Assembly (NCBI RefSeq): GCF_900601905.1 | Contig: NZ_UWFA01000416.1 | Span: 1 to 64,000, forward strand | Length of the DNA: 64,000 bases | Source: Pseudomonas viridiflava | GTDB taxonomy: Bacteria > Pseudomonadota > Gammaproteobacteria > Pseudomonadales > Pseudomonadaceae | Direction of reading: 5' to 3' | In this document: positions 18,779-27,326 of the stretch, piece by piece | Layout of the letters: each line of letters begins with the position of its first letter | Numbering within the stretch: position 1 is the stretch's first letter | Made by a program: the position numbers and the translations under genes | Notes under the pieces: model-generated | Seen by the model: the letters and a program-made list of their open reading frames with translations, nothing else | Told to the model about the DNA's origin: nothing | Databases searched by the model: none

Positions 18779-20113
18779 ATGACTCAGTTGATCTCACCGA
18801 CCTACGACGTACTCGGCATTGGCTTTGGTCCGTCAAATCTGGCGTTGGCGATTGCTTTGCAGGAACAGGCTCTGCAGCAGGGGCGAAATTATCAGGCGCT
18901 GTTCCTCGACAAACAGCACGACTACCGCTGGCATGGCAACACCCTCGTCACCCAGAGCGAGCTACAGATTTCCTATCTCAAGGATCTGGTCACTTTGCGT
19001 AATCCGACCAGCCCTTTCAGTTTCGTCAACTACCTGCACCAACATGACCGTCTGATTGATTTCATCAACCTGGGCACGCTGTATCCGTGCCGGATGGAAT
19101 ACAACGACTATCTGTGCTGGGTGGCCCGACAATTTTCCGGGCAGTGCGCCTATGGCGAAGAAGTTTCCCGCGTTGAGCCCGTACAAGGCCCCAACGGCAT
19201 AGAGCTGCTCAAAGTGCTGTCCACCGATGTGCGGGGTCAGGAACGTTTCCGTCTGGCGCGCTCCGTGGTCGTCAGCACCGGCGGCACGCCACGTATCCCT
19301 GCGGCGTTCAGTCATCTGCGTAACGACGCGCGTGTGTTTCACCACTCGCGCTACCTGGAAAGTATCGCCAAACAGCCATGCCTGAAGAACCCGTCAATGC
19401 GCATTGCGGTGATTGGCGGCGGGCAGAGTGCGGCCGAGGCGTTCATTGACCTGAATGACAGCTACCCGTCGGCGCAGGTCGACATGATTCTGCGTGCAGC
19501 GGTGCTCAAACCAGCCGATGACAGCCCTTTCGTAAACGAAATCTTCGCGCCGAGCTATACCGATCTAGTATTCAACGAGCCGCAGGCAGAGCGTGAAAAG
19601 TTGATCCAGGAATACCACAACACCAACTACTCAGTGGTGGACCTCAACCTGATCGAGTCGATCTACTCGATTTTCTACCGACAGAAAGTGGCCAACCAGC
19701 AGCGCCATGCGTTTCTTAGCCGGCGCACTGTCGAACTGGCCAGTGCCGACAGTAACGGCATCGAACTGACCCTGCGCGACAGCGCCACCGGCGCGACCGA
19801 GCAACGCCGTTATGACGCGGTGATTCTGGCCACCGGTTATCAGCGCAGCTCCCATCGCGAGCTGCTCGCGCCGCTCAAGGATTACCTGGGCGACTATGAA
19901 GTGGCCCGCGATTATCGTTTGCAAACCGATCCGCGTATGCGTGCAAGCATCTACATGCAAGGCTTCAGTCAGGACAGCCATGGCCTGAGTGACACGCTGC
20001 TGTCGGTGTTGCCAATGCGTGCTGCGGAAATCGCTGCATCGATTTTCGATCAGCCACAGGGCGGCAAAAGCATCAATCGTGATACGCAGAGCCTGGCCGC
20101 ACACAGTGCCTGA
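18779..20113 (+). CDS. L-ornithine/L-lysine N-hydroxylase (PvdA/IucD family)
   Basis: The 444-residue flavoprotein has the FAD motif GIGFGPSNLALAIAL near residue 13, the NADPH motif VIGGGQSAAEAF and the C-terminal ATGY plus LSDTLLSVLPMRAAEI segments of the family. It oxidises the side-chain amine of ornithine (or lysine) with FAD, NADPH and O2, the first step in making a hydroxamate. The ATG at 18779 has AGGA about 10 nt upstream; a GTG at 18758 is an alternative. The acetyltransferase downstream would acylate the product. Ornithine is favoured from Pseudomonas precedents, but the sequence alone does not settle it. Confidence 0.93.
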   Translation: MTQLISPTYDVLGIGFGPSNLALAIALQEQALQQGRNYQALFLDKQHDYRWHGNTLVTQSELQISYLKDLVTLRNPTSPFSFVNYLHQHDRLIDFINLGTLYPCRMEYNDYLCWVARQFSGQCAYGEEVSRVEPVQGPNGIELLKVLSTDVRGQERFRLARSVVVSTGGTPRIPAAFSHLRNDARVFHHSRYLESIAKQPCLKNPSMRIAVIGGGQSAAEAFIDLNDSYPSAQVDMILRAAVLKPADDSPFVNEIFAPSYTDLVFNEPQAEREKLIQEYHNTNYSVVDLNLIESIYSIFYRQKVANQQRHAFLSRRTVELASADSNGIELTLRDSATGATEQRRYDAVILATGYQRSSHRELLAPLKDYLGDYEVARDYRLQTDPRMRASIYMQGFSQDSHGLSDTLLSVLPMRAAEIAASIFDQPQGGKSINRDTQSLAAHSA

Positions 20114-20159
20114 GCGACTCCGACTCCGGTCTTGATTTACACACCCGGAGTAAATCCGA

Positions 20160-20196
20160 AGCGCCCCTGAACGTCTACGAACAGGGGCGCTGTTTT
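20160..20196 (+). terminator. Rho-independent terminator after the N-hydroxylase gene
   Basis: A perfect 10-bp stem (AGCGCCCCTG with CAGGGGCGCT) has a 12-nt loop and is followed by GTTTTT. This is a classic terminator on the + strand. Confidence 0.85.
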
Positions 20197-20230
20197 TCAA
20201 CGCATTTTCGCTGCCCGAGGTGGTCCTGCC

Positions 20231-21244
20231 ATGTCCTGCAACTCTACCCACGAAACGTTGTGCCTGCCCGACGGGCGTCGACTGTTCGCCGATGCGGGCG
20301 AGCGCTTCCTAACGTTGCTGGTCGACGATAAGCCGCTGCTGGAAGTGGCGCGTGATGGCGATGTCTGGCAGGTGCCGCATGATTGTGAGCCGTCACAACT
20401 GAAATTCGCGCTGTGGGCATTGGCCTACTGGTGTTTTGCCAATGACCCGAACTGCCAGAAGCTGTCACTGCGTCTGGGCGCTGGACAGTGCCCGGCAGCA
20501 CTGTGGCAACAAGGCTTGCTCAACGGCGATCCTGATCGCGGCGAAATGCAGATTGAACGTGCCGCATTCTGGCAACTGGCCGAGCCGTGGCTGAAAGCAC
20601 CGAGCGCCAGCGGCTATCCGCAGTTGGCGCGCATGAGTGATGGCCGCCGCCATCCGTTGCGTCCGCCCAAGCCTGTAGGTGAGGTCTATCGCCGTTTCGA
20701 CGCGCGCCTGGGCAGCTGGATTTCTTTGCGTGCGCTGGATGTCGAGAGCGATCTTGAGCACTTCCACCGCTGGCAGAATCACCCGCGAGTGCTGGAGTTC
20801 TGGCAGGAAGACGGAAGCCTGGAGCAACATCGCGAGTACCTGCAAAAACTCGCCGCCGACCCGCACAGTTTGACGCTGATCGGCTGTTTCGACGATCAGC
20901 CATTCGCCTACTACGAAGCCTATTGGGCTAAGGAAGACCGGATTGCGCCGTTCTACGCTGTCGATGATTACGACCGTGGTATCCATATGCTGGTGGGCGA
21001 AGACAGTCACCGGGGGCCGCGCAAGGTAGAAAGCTGGCTGAACGCTCTGGTCCATTACCTGCTGCTGGACGACCCGCGTACTCAGCGCATTGTGGCAGAA
21101 CCACGCGCCGACAATGCCCGGATGATCAGCTACATGCAAAGCCATGGTTTCTGGAAAGAGAAGGTCTTCGATTTCCCGCATAAGCGTGCTGCGCTGATGG
21201 TGCAGAGCCGCGAAGTGTTCTTCGAGCAATGCCAATTATGCTGA
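20231..21244 (+). CDS. Hydroxyornithine acyltransferase (AlcB/IucB-type GNAT)
   Basis: The 337-residue protein has a variable N-terminal half and a C-terminal GNAT domain (about 155-330) of the siderophore acetyltransferase type. Family-typical segments include FHRWQNHPRV, YYEAYWAKED, DRGIHMLVGE, HRGP and VAEPRADNARM. These enzymes transfer an acyl group from acyl-CoA to the N-hydroxylated amine, here probably giving N5-acetyl-N5-hydroxyornithine. The start has GAGGTGG 7 nt upstream. It stands after a terminator, so it probably has its own promoter, perhaps shared with fhuF 55 nt downstream. Confidence 0.9.
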   Translation: MSCNSTHETLCLPDGRRLFADAGERFLTLLVDDKPLLEVARDGDVWQVPHDCEPSQLKFALWALAYWCFANDPNCQKLSLRLGAGQCPAALWQQGLLNGDPDRGEMQIERAAFWQLAEPWLKAPSASGYPQLARMSDGRRHPLRPPKPVGEVYRRFDARLGSWISLRALDVESDLEHFHRWQNHPRVLEFWQEDGSLEQHREYLQKLAADPHSLTLIGCFDDQPFAYYEAYWAKEDRIAPFYAVDDYDRGIHMLVGEDSHRGPRKVESWLNALVHYLLLDDPRTQRIVAEPRADNARMISYMQSHGFWKEKVFDFPHKRAALMVQSREVFFEQCQLC

Positions 21245-21299
21245 CGTTATTTCACCTGACGGTAATCACTCCCAACGCCAGGCAGCGCGGGGCGCAAGC

Positions 21300-22055
21300 A
21301 TGATTGCTGCCCTTGCGCCGCTTTTCACGGGGCAGTTCGCAAGCTATCGCGACGTGCTGGTAACGCGTGATGACCCTCGGCCCTCGATTGCTTCCACACA
21401 GCTGTTGCAGGCTGAGTATCTGGAGCCTGTGCTGCAGCGGTTCTCTCCGGAACACGCGGGCCAGGATCGTCGCGCCCTGGCGTCACAATGGTCGAAGTAT
21501 TATCTGGTCAAATTGATTCCGCCGGTGGTGGCTGCTGCTCTGGTACTGGGCCGCCGCCTGCCGCTGGATTTTGCTGACGTTGAAGTGGTGCTTGATGCCC
21601 ACGGCTTGCCTGAAGCCTTCAAGCTGACGGGCGACGGCGAGGTGTTCAGTAGCCCGCCGAGCGATCCGTTCCAACGGTTCAGCGACCTGATCGACACCCA
21701 TTTGCAGCCTTTTGTGCAGGGCCTGGCCAGTGAGGTCAAACTCTCGCCCAAAGTGCTGTGGAGCAACGCCGGTAACTATTTCGAGTGGTTTATCGGTGAA
21801 ATGGCGCGAGTGCCGCTGCCGCCGCATCTACTGGCGGATGGCAAGGCACTGCTGGAAACCGAACGGCGCCCGGACGGTTCACGCAATCCGCTGTTTTTAC
21901 CGATTCGCTACCAACCCGTATCCTGTGACCTGCGCGCTGACGGACGCTGGCGTCAACGGCGGGTCTGCTGCATTCGCTATCGTCTGGACACGTTGGCTCA
22001 TTGTGACAACTGTCCCTTGATCGACGAGCCACCACCGGAAATGAACACCCTTTAG
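21300..22055 (+). CDS. fhuF: Ferric-siderophore reductase FhuF
   Basis: The 251-residue protein ends with the CC-x10-C-x2-C pattern (VCCIRYRLDTLAHCDNCP), which holds the unusual 2Fe-2S centre of FhuF. The N-terminal part carries the FhuF segment WSKYYLVKLIPPVVAAAL. It reduces ferric hydroxamates in the cytoplasm so that iron is released. The ribosome site before the ATG is weak (GGGGCGCAAGC), so expression may depend on the acetyltransferase gene just upstream. It converges on fhuC. Confidence 0.92.
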   Translation: MIAALAPLFTGQFASYRDVLVTRDDPRPSIASTQLLQAEYLEPVLQRFSPEHAGQDRRALASQWSKYYLVKLIPPVVAAALVLGRRLPLDFADVEVVLDAHGLPEAFKLTGDGEVFSSPPSDPFQRFSDLIDTHLQPFVQGLASEVKLSPKVLWSNAGNYFEWFIGEMARVPLPPHLLADGKALLETERRPDGSRNPLFLPIRYQPVSCDLRADGRWRQRRVCCIRYRLDTLAHCDNCPLIDEPPPEMNTL

Positions 22056-22072
22056 CCGTCTTGGGCGCTGCC

Positions 22073-22098
22073 GAGCGCTAAACCACCGCGCAGCGCTC
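22073..22098. terminator. Small inverted repeat between fhuF and fhuC
   Basis: GAGCGCT (22073-22079) and AGCGCTC (22092-22098) form a 7-bp stem with a 12-nt loop between two convergent genes. There is no U-run. Confidence 0.35.
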
Positions 22099-22117
22099 AC
22101 TGAGTCACCTCAATCTG

Positions 22118-22885
22118 TCAGCTCACATAGCTGATCGGTGAGCCGTCGACAGGGTTGGGCAGCACGCCCATCGCAATACCATAAATGTCTTGCAGGATTT
22201 CACTGCGCATCAGTTGGCTTGGGCTGCCCTGGGCCAGCAAACGCCCACCGTGCAGTGCCAACAGATGGTCGCAATAGCGAGCTGCCATATTGACGTCATG
22301 CAAGACCACCAGTACCCCGAGGTTGAGTTCGCGGCTAAGGGTCTTGACCCTGCCGAGTACTTCCACCTGATGGGCAATGTCCAGTGCAGACGTCGGCTCG
22401 TCGAGCAGCAGGAAACGGCTGTTTTGCGCGAGCAACATGGCCAGCCAGACCCGTTGGCGCTCGCCACCGGACAACTGGTCGACCATCCGTTCGGCAAAGG
22501 TGTCGGTGTCGGTCAGCTCCAGCGCACGATCAATGTGCATCTTGTCTTCGCGGGTCACGCGACCCAGCGCCCCATGCCAGGGGTAACGCCCAAAAGCGAC
22601 CAGTTCGCGGACATTCAAGCTGTCGGTCTGCGGCAGTTGCTGGGGCAGGTAAGCGACCTGACGGGCGAAATCGCGACTCGTCCAGCTGCTTAGCGGCTTG
22701 CCGTCCAGGCTGATCGTTCCGCAGGAGGGTTGCAGCTGACGGGCCAACAGTTTGAGCAAGGTCGATTTGCCTGAGCCGTTGTGACCGATCAGGCCGATCA
22801 TCTGACCATGGGGCAGCTGCATGCTCAGGGGTTGGAGCAGAGTGCGCTCGGTGACGTTGAGGCTGACGTTTTCCAGATCGAACAT
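22118..22885 (-). CDS. fhuC: FhuC-type siderophore uptake ATPase
   Basis: The 255-residue ABC ATPase has Walker A GHNGSGKST, Q-loop VAYLPQQ, signature LSGGERQR, Walker B FLLLDEPTSALD and H-loop LHDVN. It matches FhuC/FecE proteins that power ferric-siderophore permeases. It is separated from fhuDB by the + strand biosynthetic genes but is the only uptake ATPase in the window, so pairing with the fused permease is likely. A Fur-like site lies about 50-70 bp upstream. Confidence 0.93.
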   Translation of the reverse strand: MFDLENVSLNVTERTLLQPLSMQLPHGQMIGLIGHNGSGKSTLLKLLARQLQPSCGTISLDGKPLSSWTSRDFARQVAYLPQQLPQTDSLNVRELVAFGRYPWHGALGRVTREDKMHIDRALELTDTDTFAERMVDQLSGGERQRVWLAMLLAQNSRFLLLDEPTSALDIAHQVEVLGRVKTLSRELNLGVLVVLHDVNMAARYCDHLLALHGGRLLAQGSPSQLMRSEILQDIYGIAMGVLPNPVDGSPISYVS

Positions 22886-22935
22886 AAGTCACCCTGAGAC
22901 CGATTGAATCGCGGGGGAGGAGTATAGGTTTTAAT

Positions 22936-22954
22936 ACTAATGAGAATCAATGTT
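22936..22954. promoter_or_regulatory. Candidate Fur box upstream of fhuC
   Basis: ACTAATGAGAATCAATGTT resembles three GATAAT-type hexamers (GATAAT-GATAAT-C-ATTATC) and sits 51-69 bp before the fhuC start in AT-rich DNA. This suggests iron-repressed transcription. Confidence 0.55.
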
Positions 22955-23064
22955 GCTCGTGGTCTGACAACGATCTCTCTGGCTTGTCAGACGATTGGAG
23001 CCCAATCCAGCACCATCGCCAGGGTACTCGTTATCAACCGAATGCTTGAGTGCCGCGTAGCTTT

Positions 23065-23460
23065 TTAAAGGCACGCTATATTGCCGGTTTCAGCAACGGC
23101 TGCGCCCCCACTATCAATCAATGCCACTTTCACATCCGCACCTGAACTGTTTTCAATCAGCGTGTAGCTGCTGTCAGGCAAGAAGTTGCCATACGTGAGC
23201 GTGGCTACGCAGCGCCGGTGGCTATTCTGATAGCCTAGCTTCACAAGTCCCACTTCCATCGTGTGCTGGCCTGCAGAGACGTTGAACTGGTTCAAGGTTG
23301 TGGCACGCTGTGCATCCAGGCTTCTTGCGAGCATCTCATTTCCTGATTGCGCCTTGATGTAAACCACTGATTCTCCGGCTTTGCGAGTTTCAGGTTCGGA
23401 TGCACAGCCGCCCAAGACGGCGAGCAGCATTAATGAAGCTGTTGATTTCAGTTTTTTCAT
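23065..23460 (-). CDS. Small lipoprotein of unknown function
   Basis: The 131-residue protein starts MKKLKSTASL and has a lipobox (VLGGC), so it should be lipid-anchored. The mature part is short, beta-rich and contains two further Cys (residues about 75 and 130) that could form a disulphide. It is not TssJ-like in length or position. The ATG at 23460 is preferred over a GTG two codons earlier. Three phased TCTAGAG repeats lie just upstream. Its role is unknown; it seems independent of the siderophore genes. Confidence 0.75.
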   Translation of the reverse strand: MKKLKSTASLMLLAVLGGCASEPETRKAGESVVYIKAQSGNEMLARSLDAQRATTLNQFNVSAGQHTMEVGLVKLGYQNSHRRCVATLTYGNFLPDSSYTLIENSSGADVKVALIDSGGAAVAETGNIACL

Positions 23461-23935
23461 GAGCACTTCTATAGATGTTAACGGGGGAGGGCAGACATCT
23501 TAGTTGTCTAGAGGGTATCTAGAGGCTATCTAGAGCGCCTGGATTGTTTGAGCACTCTTGGACGCAAGTAGATGTCCTGAATTGAATACGAGCCAGATTT
23601 TACAGAGTAAATTGATAAGGTTAAGTGCAGAGGCAGTAATGCTGTTGTGATAAGTGCTCACTAAGGTGCCGAGACGCTGTTTGCCTGTTAACTGCAGCAC
23701 CGTCTCGTTATCTTGATGAAAATGATGTTCAGGAAGCTATCGACGGTGGATCTGCAATTTCAATCGTTGCAGCATGTATATTTCACTGTGAGTTAATGCC
23801 GGTTGGATCGACGTTCGAACGCTACGATATCCGCATCGAGATGTACTCTGTATCAGCTGACCCATCGACGAATCAGTGCAGCTAAAGGGCCCGCCAATTT
23901 TCGGGGCCCCGATCATCACTTTTCCAATCAAACAG
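23461..23935. other. Gene-free AT-rich spacer
   Basis: The 475-bp region is AT-rich for this genome. Short open frames here have no coding character. Its only clear structure is the TCTAGAG array at 23507-23535. Confidence 0.5.
23507..23535. repeat. Three TCTAGAG copies with 11-bp period
   Basis: TCTAGAG occurs at 23507-23513, 23518-23524 and 23529-23535, each 11 bp apart, about one helical turn. The array lies 47-75 bp upstream of the lipoprotein start, where a regulator binding to one DNA face could act. Confidence 0.7.
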
Positions 23936-24964
23936 CTATTTCAGGTTCTGTTGAAAGAACGAACTCAGCTTCGCAAACGGGATGAGGTCTACCCGGTCAT
24001 ACAAATCCACATGCCCTGCGCCAGGGATGACAACCAGCTCTTTGGGTTGCCCTGCCAGGCGGTACGCTTGCTCGCTAAACTCCCGTGAATGTGCCTTTTC
24101 ACCCGTAATAAAGAGCATTGGACGCGGGGAGATCGTCTCGATGTCGCTTAAAGGGTAGAAGTTCATGAACTTGGGGTTACTGGTCAACGTCGGGCGAGTG
24201 GTAGATTGCGCCGAAGCACCTTTCGGGGTGAACTCACCACGCGGCGTACGATAGAAATCGAAGAACTCGCGCTGAATCGGATGAGTTTGCTCGTTGAGTT
24301 CAAGTGTTGTGCCGCCGGTGTATTGAACTGCACCACCGGCGAATTCGGCATCGCGTTGCTGTGCCGCTGCCGCGATGGTTTCTTTACGCTGCTCAACGGT
24401 TTGCGAGTGGTTGAGTCCGTTGCGATTGACTGCCCCCATGTCATACATGCTGACCGTCGCTATGGCCTTCATGCGTGGATCGATTTTTGCGGCGCTGATG
24501 ACAAAGCTTCCGCTGCCGCAAATACCCAGTGCACCGATGCGCTCGCGGTCGACCAACGGTTGGGTGCGCAGAAAATCAACTGCAGCACTGAAGTCTTCCG
24601 CATAGATGTCGGGCGCCACGGCGTTGCGCGGCTGACCGGCGCTTTCGCCCCAGAAAGAAAGATCAATCGCTAAGGTCACGAAACCCTGTTCTGCAAGTTT
24701 TTGCGCGTACAGGTTTGAGCTTTGTTCCTTCACGGCACCCATGGGGTGACCAATGACGATGGCGGGATACTTGCTATTGGCTTTGAGGTTTTTCGGGATA
24801 AACAGATTACCCGAGGTATTCATCTGATACTGATTCTTGAAAGTCACTTTCTGCACGGTGACTTTATCGCTTTTGAAGAAGTTGTTAGCGCCGTTAGACA
24901 TGTCTGCTCCTATTGCTGAGAGCGACGCCATCAGAAGGCCAAGTAAAAGAATGAGTTTTCTCAT
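23936..24964 (-). CDS. Exported alpha/beta hydrolase with Cys at the nucleophile position (dienelactone-hydrolase-like)
   Basis: The 342-residue protein has a signal peptide (MRKLILLLGLLMASLSAIGA) and a hydrolase fold with HPMGAVKEQS after the first core strand, nucleophile elbow GICGSG (Cys149), and the pair FITGEKAH / GAGHVDLY near the end supplying acid and His. Cys instead of Ser at the elbow is typical of dienelactone hydrolases. It probably acts in the periplasm on small esters or lactones; the substrate is unknown. A LysR gene is divergent, the usual arrangement for its regulator, but that gene is broken. Confidence 0.85.
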   Translation of the reverse strand: MRKLILLLGLLMASLSAIGADMSNGANNFFKSDKVTVQKVTFKNQYQMNTSGNLFIPKNLKANSKYPAIVIGHPMGAVKEQSSNLYAQKLAEQGFVTLAIDLSFWGESAGQPRNAVAPDIYAEDFSAAVDFLRTQPLVDRERIGALGICGSGSFVISAAKIDPRMKAIATVSMYDMGAVNRNGLNHSQTVEQRKETIAAAAQQRDAEFAGGAVQYTGGTTLELNEQTHPIQREFFDFYRTPRGEFTPKGASAQSTTRPTLTSNPKFMNFYPLSDIETISPRPMLFITGEKAHSREFSEQAYRLAGQPKELVVIPGAGHVDLYDRVDLIPFAKLSSFFQQNLK

Positions 24965-25340
24965 GAGTGCTCTCGGGTCGAGTTGATAAGGTATTCGGGG
25001 TTTCCGGGGTTCGGTTCGGTGTTAATTGGATGAATGCAGCATTGATGGCCTGTAGGAACGTGACGAGCTGTTAGAGAGGGAAGGTTACTCAAGAGTCGGA
25101 AACGGGGTTAACGCTTTGTCAATCATGCAGATGTGAGTACCGCTCAAGAATGCCCATAGCGAGAAGGGGTGATGCGCCTGATTTGGGGGGTCATAGCCTG
25201 GGGCTTTCATATCTGAGATGAATGAGGCTCAGTAAAAGCCGGAGGTGTGCTTGGGTATACTGTTGGCCAAACGGCTAAGCAGATTCGTGTTGACGCTGGC
25301 TGGCCCGGTAAAACAAGCCTCCACTTCCTGCAGGTAAACG
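24965..25340. other. Divergent promoter region of hydrolase and lysR
   Basis: The 376-bp spacer between divergent genes has no gene. It presumably holds both promoters and the LysR binding site; no single site stands out. Confidence 0.5.
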
Positions 25341-26063
25341 ATGAAACTCACCCGCGCTAACCTTGCCGACTTCATGTATTTCCTGGCCGTCGCTCGTCAT
25401 CTGAGTTTCAGCCGTGCCGGACTTGAGGTCGGGATCAGTCCGTCAGCGCTCAGTCACGCCATCAAGGCAATGGAGGCCAGGATGGGCGTGCGTCTTCTGA
25501 ATCGCACAACTCGCAACGTGACGCTGACGGCTGCCGGTCAGGAGTTGCTGGATCTGATTAACGGGCCCATCGATCAAATCGACCAGGCGATGGAGGTCAT
25601 GAACCGTTACAGGGATGAGCCCGCTGGCAAAATCAGATTGAACGTGTTCAGCGATGCGGCATTGTTATTGTTGGCCCCCGTCCTACCGCTGTTCGGCGAG
25701 CGATATCCTGATATCGAAGTCGATATTTCCATTTCAAATGCAATGGTGGATGTCGTGGAGGGAGGCTTCGACGCTGGCATCCGCTTCGGAGCGACCGTCC
25801 CGGACGGCATGATTGCGCATCGGCTGTCTCCGGACGTGCTGTGGGCTGTGGCGGCTACGCCTGAGTACCTACGCAAAAGTGGAGTTCCTCGGCACCCACA
25901 TGACCTGAAAGAGCATCGTTGTCTGAAGTTCAAGGTGGGCAATGAGCAGGCAGCTAAAGATCTGTTGGACTCCACGAAGACTTCGCTCAACGAGAAAGGC
26001 ATCGCCTTCGATGAGGCGGCCGACCAGGCTACGCTTCAAACTCTGCTCGACGCGGCGGTGTAA
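25341..26063 (+). pseudogene. LysR-family regulator truncated by and fused to phage sequence
   Basis: Residues 1-60 are a normal LysR winged helix (FLAVARHLSFSRAGLEVGISPSALSHAIKAMEARMGVRLL). The effector domain follows up to the HRCLKF motif at about residue 196, about 100 residues short of the usual length of about 300. The remaining 40 or so residues (KDLLDSTKTSLNEKGIAFDE..ATLQTLLDAA) do not fit LysR and look like the HeH/LEM-type helical end of a small phage protein. The junction is near 25,930. The DNA-binding part is intact, so the chimera might still bind DNA but should not sense its inducer normally. Confidence 0.8.
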
Positions 26064-26066
26064 ACC

Positions 26067-26555
26067 ATGGCTCTCGTCATTGAAACAGGCTCAATTGTTC
26101 CCGGTGCCGAGAGCTTCGCTTCGGCTGCTGAACTTGCCGCATACGCCGAGAATTGCGGTAAAACCATCCCGGCCGAAATCTTGCGGCAGGAAGTATTGCT
26201 CCGGCGTGCCGCGCTACAGATGGGTTCAATGCCGTGGAAAGGGCGGGCGGTATATCGTGATCGGGCGCTTTCATGGCCTCGCTACGACGCCTGCCGCAAT
26301 GGCTGGGTGCTGCCGTCTGACACCATCCCGGCGCAAGTAAAAGCGGGTCAGCTCGCGCTGGCTGCCGAGACGCACTCTGACGACCTAGCTCCACCCGAAA
26401 GCAAGAAGGGCGCTGTAGTGCGAAGCCGAGTGGAGGGCGCGGTAGACGTTCAGTACGCCGAGGCATCCAGTATGGTATCGCGCCCGGCAGCTATCAGGCA
26501 GTCGTATGCTCAGTTTGCCGGTCTGCTTGAGTCTTCGAGCCAGGTTCGCGGCTAA
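26067..26555 (+). CDS. Phage DnaT-like domain protein
   Basis: The 162-residue protein (MALVIETGSIVPGAESFASAAELAAYAE; YRDRALSWPR) resembles the phage proteins called DnaT-like, found between capsid and head-tail genes. Its exact job in the virion is unclear. It begins 3 nt after the stop of the LysR chimera. It belongs to the prophage remnant. Confidence 0.7.
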   Translation: MALVIETGSIVPGAESFASAAELAAYAENCGKTIPAEILRQEVLLRRAALQMGSMPWKGRAVYRDRALSWPRYDACRNGWVLPSDTIPAQVKAGQLALAAETHSDDLAPPESKKGAVVRSRVEGAVDVQYAEASSMVSRPAAIRQSYAQFAGLLESSSQVRG

Positions 26556-26636
26556 TTGGCAGCGCCACTAGGCTGAGCGTTAATCAGTTTGCGGACTCTC
26601 TGCAGAAGTGCGGGTTGCTTGCTGTTAAAGCGTGAC

Positions 26637-26948
26637 TCAGAAAGCCTTAATTTCTTCAAGGCTGCAGTAAATGAAGAGACTTGAGAGTTTCTCATCTTCA
26701 CCAGCGGTAGACACAATGCTCACGAAGAGATTAAAGGCCTGATAGTCAAACGCCCTTCCATTTCGGGCGTGCAAATCTATCAAACTTTCAGTGAATACTT
26801 CCGCGCTCGTACCCGCCAATACAATTTGAATGGCTTGCCTGAGTGCGGACCTAGCCGGGATTTTATCGGTACTGGTCAGATCGGAGGATGCCCGCTCCAG
26901 TCTGTCACCGGCGCTCACCAGTAGATCCTTTCTTTCTTCGTTCTTCAT
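26637..26948 (-). CDS. Small hypothetical protein, backward within the prophage remnant
   Basis: The 103-residue, mostly helical protein (MKNEERKDLLVSAGDRLERA) has AAGGA 6 nt before its ATG, so translation is likely. It faces against the phage genes, and its start is only 24 bp from the next + strand gene. A lone backward gene within a structural module is the usual form of a phage moron. No family is recognised. Confidence 0.55.
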   Translation of the reverse strand: MKNEERKDLLVSAGDRLERASSDLTSTDKIPARSALRQAIQIVLAGTSAEVFTESLIDLHARNGRAFDYQAFNLFVSIVSTAGEDEKLSSLFIYCSLEEIKAF

Positions 26949-26972
26949 GAATGATCCTTATAGGGCACGTCG

Positions 26973-27326
26973 ATGGCATTCTATGACGAAATGGCTCAAG
27001 TGGCGCTCGATCTGGTAACCGAGTTTGGCCAGATAGGGACGCTCACCTGCGTGACCGAGGGCGAGTATGACCCGGTGACACTCACTCAGTCCGGCCAGCT
27101 ACTTCTGCTCGAATACACCGCAGCGGAATCAGGCGTTATCAATGCCTCCGGCTCATTGGTTCAGCAAGGCTACAAGAAGATCCTGCTCGCCGCGAAGGGT
27201 CTTGCATGGGCCCCGACTATGACCATCACTATTGATGCTGGCGGCCAGGTCTGGACCATCGTCAACATCAAGTCAGTCAATCCAGCCGGAACGCCGCTGG
27301 TTTACGAAATCCATGGGAGGCGATGA
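26973..27326 (+). CDS. Phage head-tail region protein
   Basis: The 117-residue protein (MAFYDEMAQVALDLVTEFGQIGTLTC) has the size and beta-rich C-terminus (ITIDAGGQVWTIVNIKSVNPAGTPLVYEI) of small head-closure or neck proteins in tailed phages. AGGG lies 7 nt before the ATG. It overlaps the next gene by one base (TGATG), the normal phage operon arrangement. Confidence 0.65.
   Translation: MAFYDEMAQVALDLVTEFGQIGTLTCVTEGEYDPVTLTQSGQLLLLEYTAAESGVINASGSLVQQGYKKILLAAKGLAWAPTMTITIDAGGQVWTIVNIKSVNPAGTPLVYEIHGRR

Noticed and set aside
23065..23460. Small lipoprotein as the missing TssJ
   Set aside because: It is about 6 kb from the T6SS block behind a prophage scar, and its mature sequence does not look like the TssJ transthyretin-type fold.
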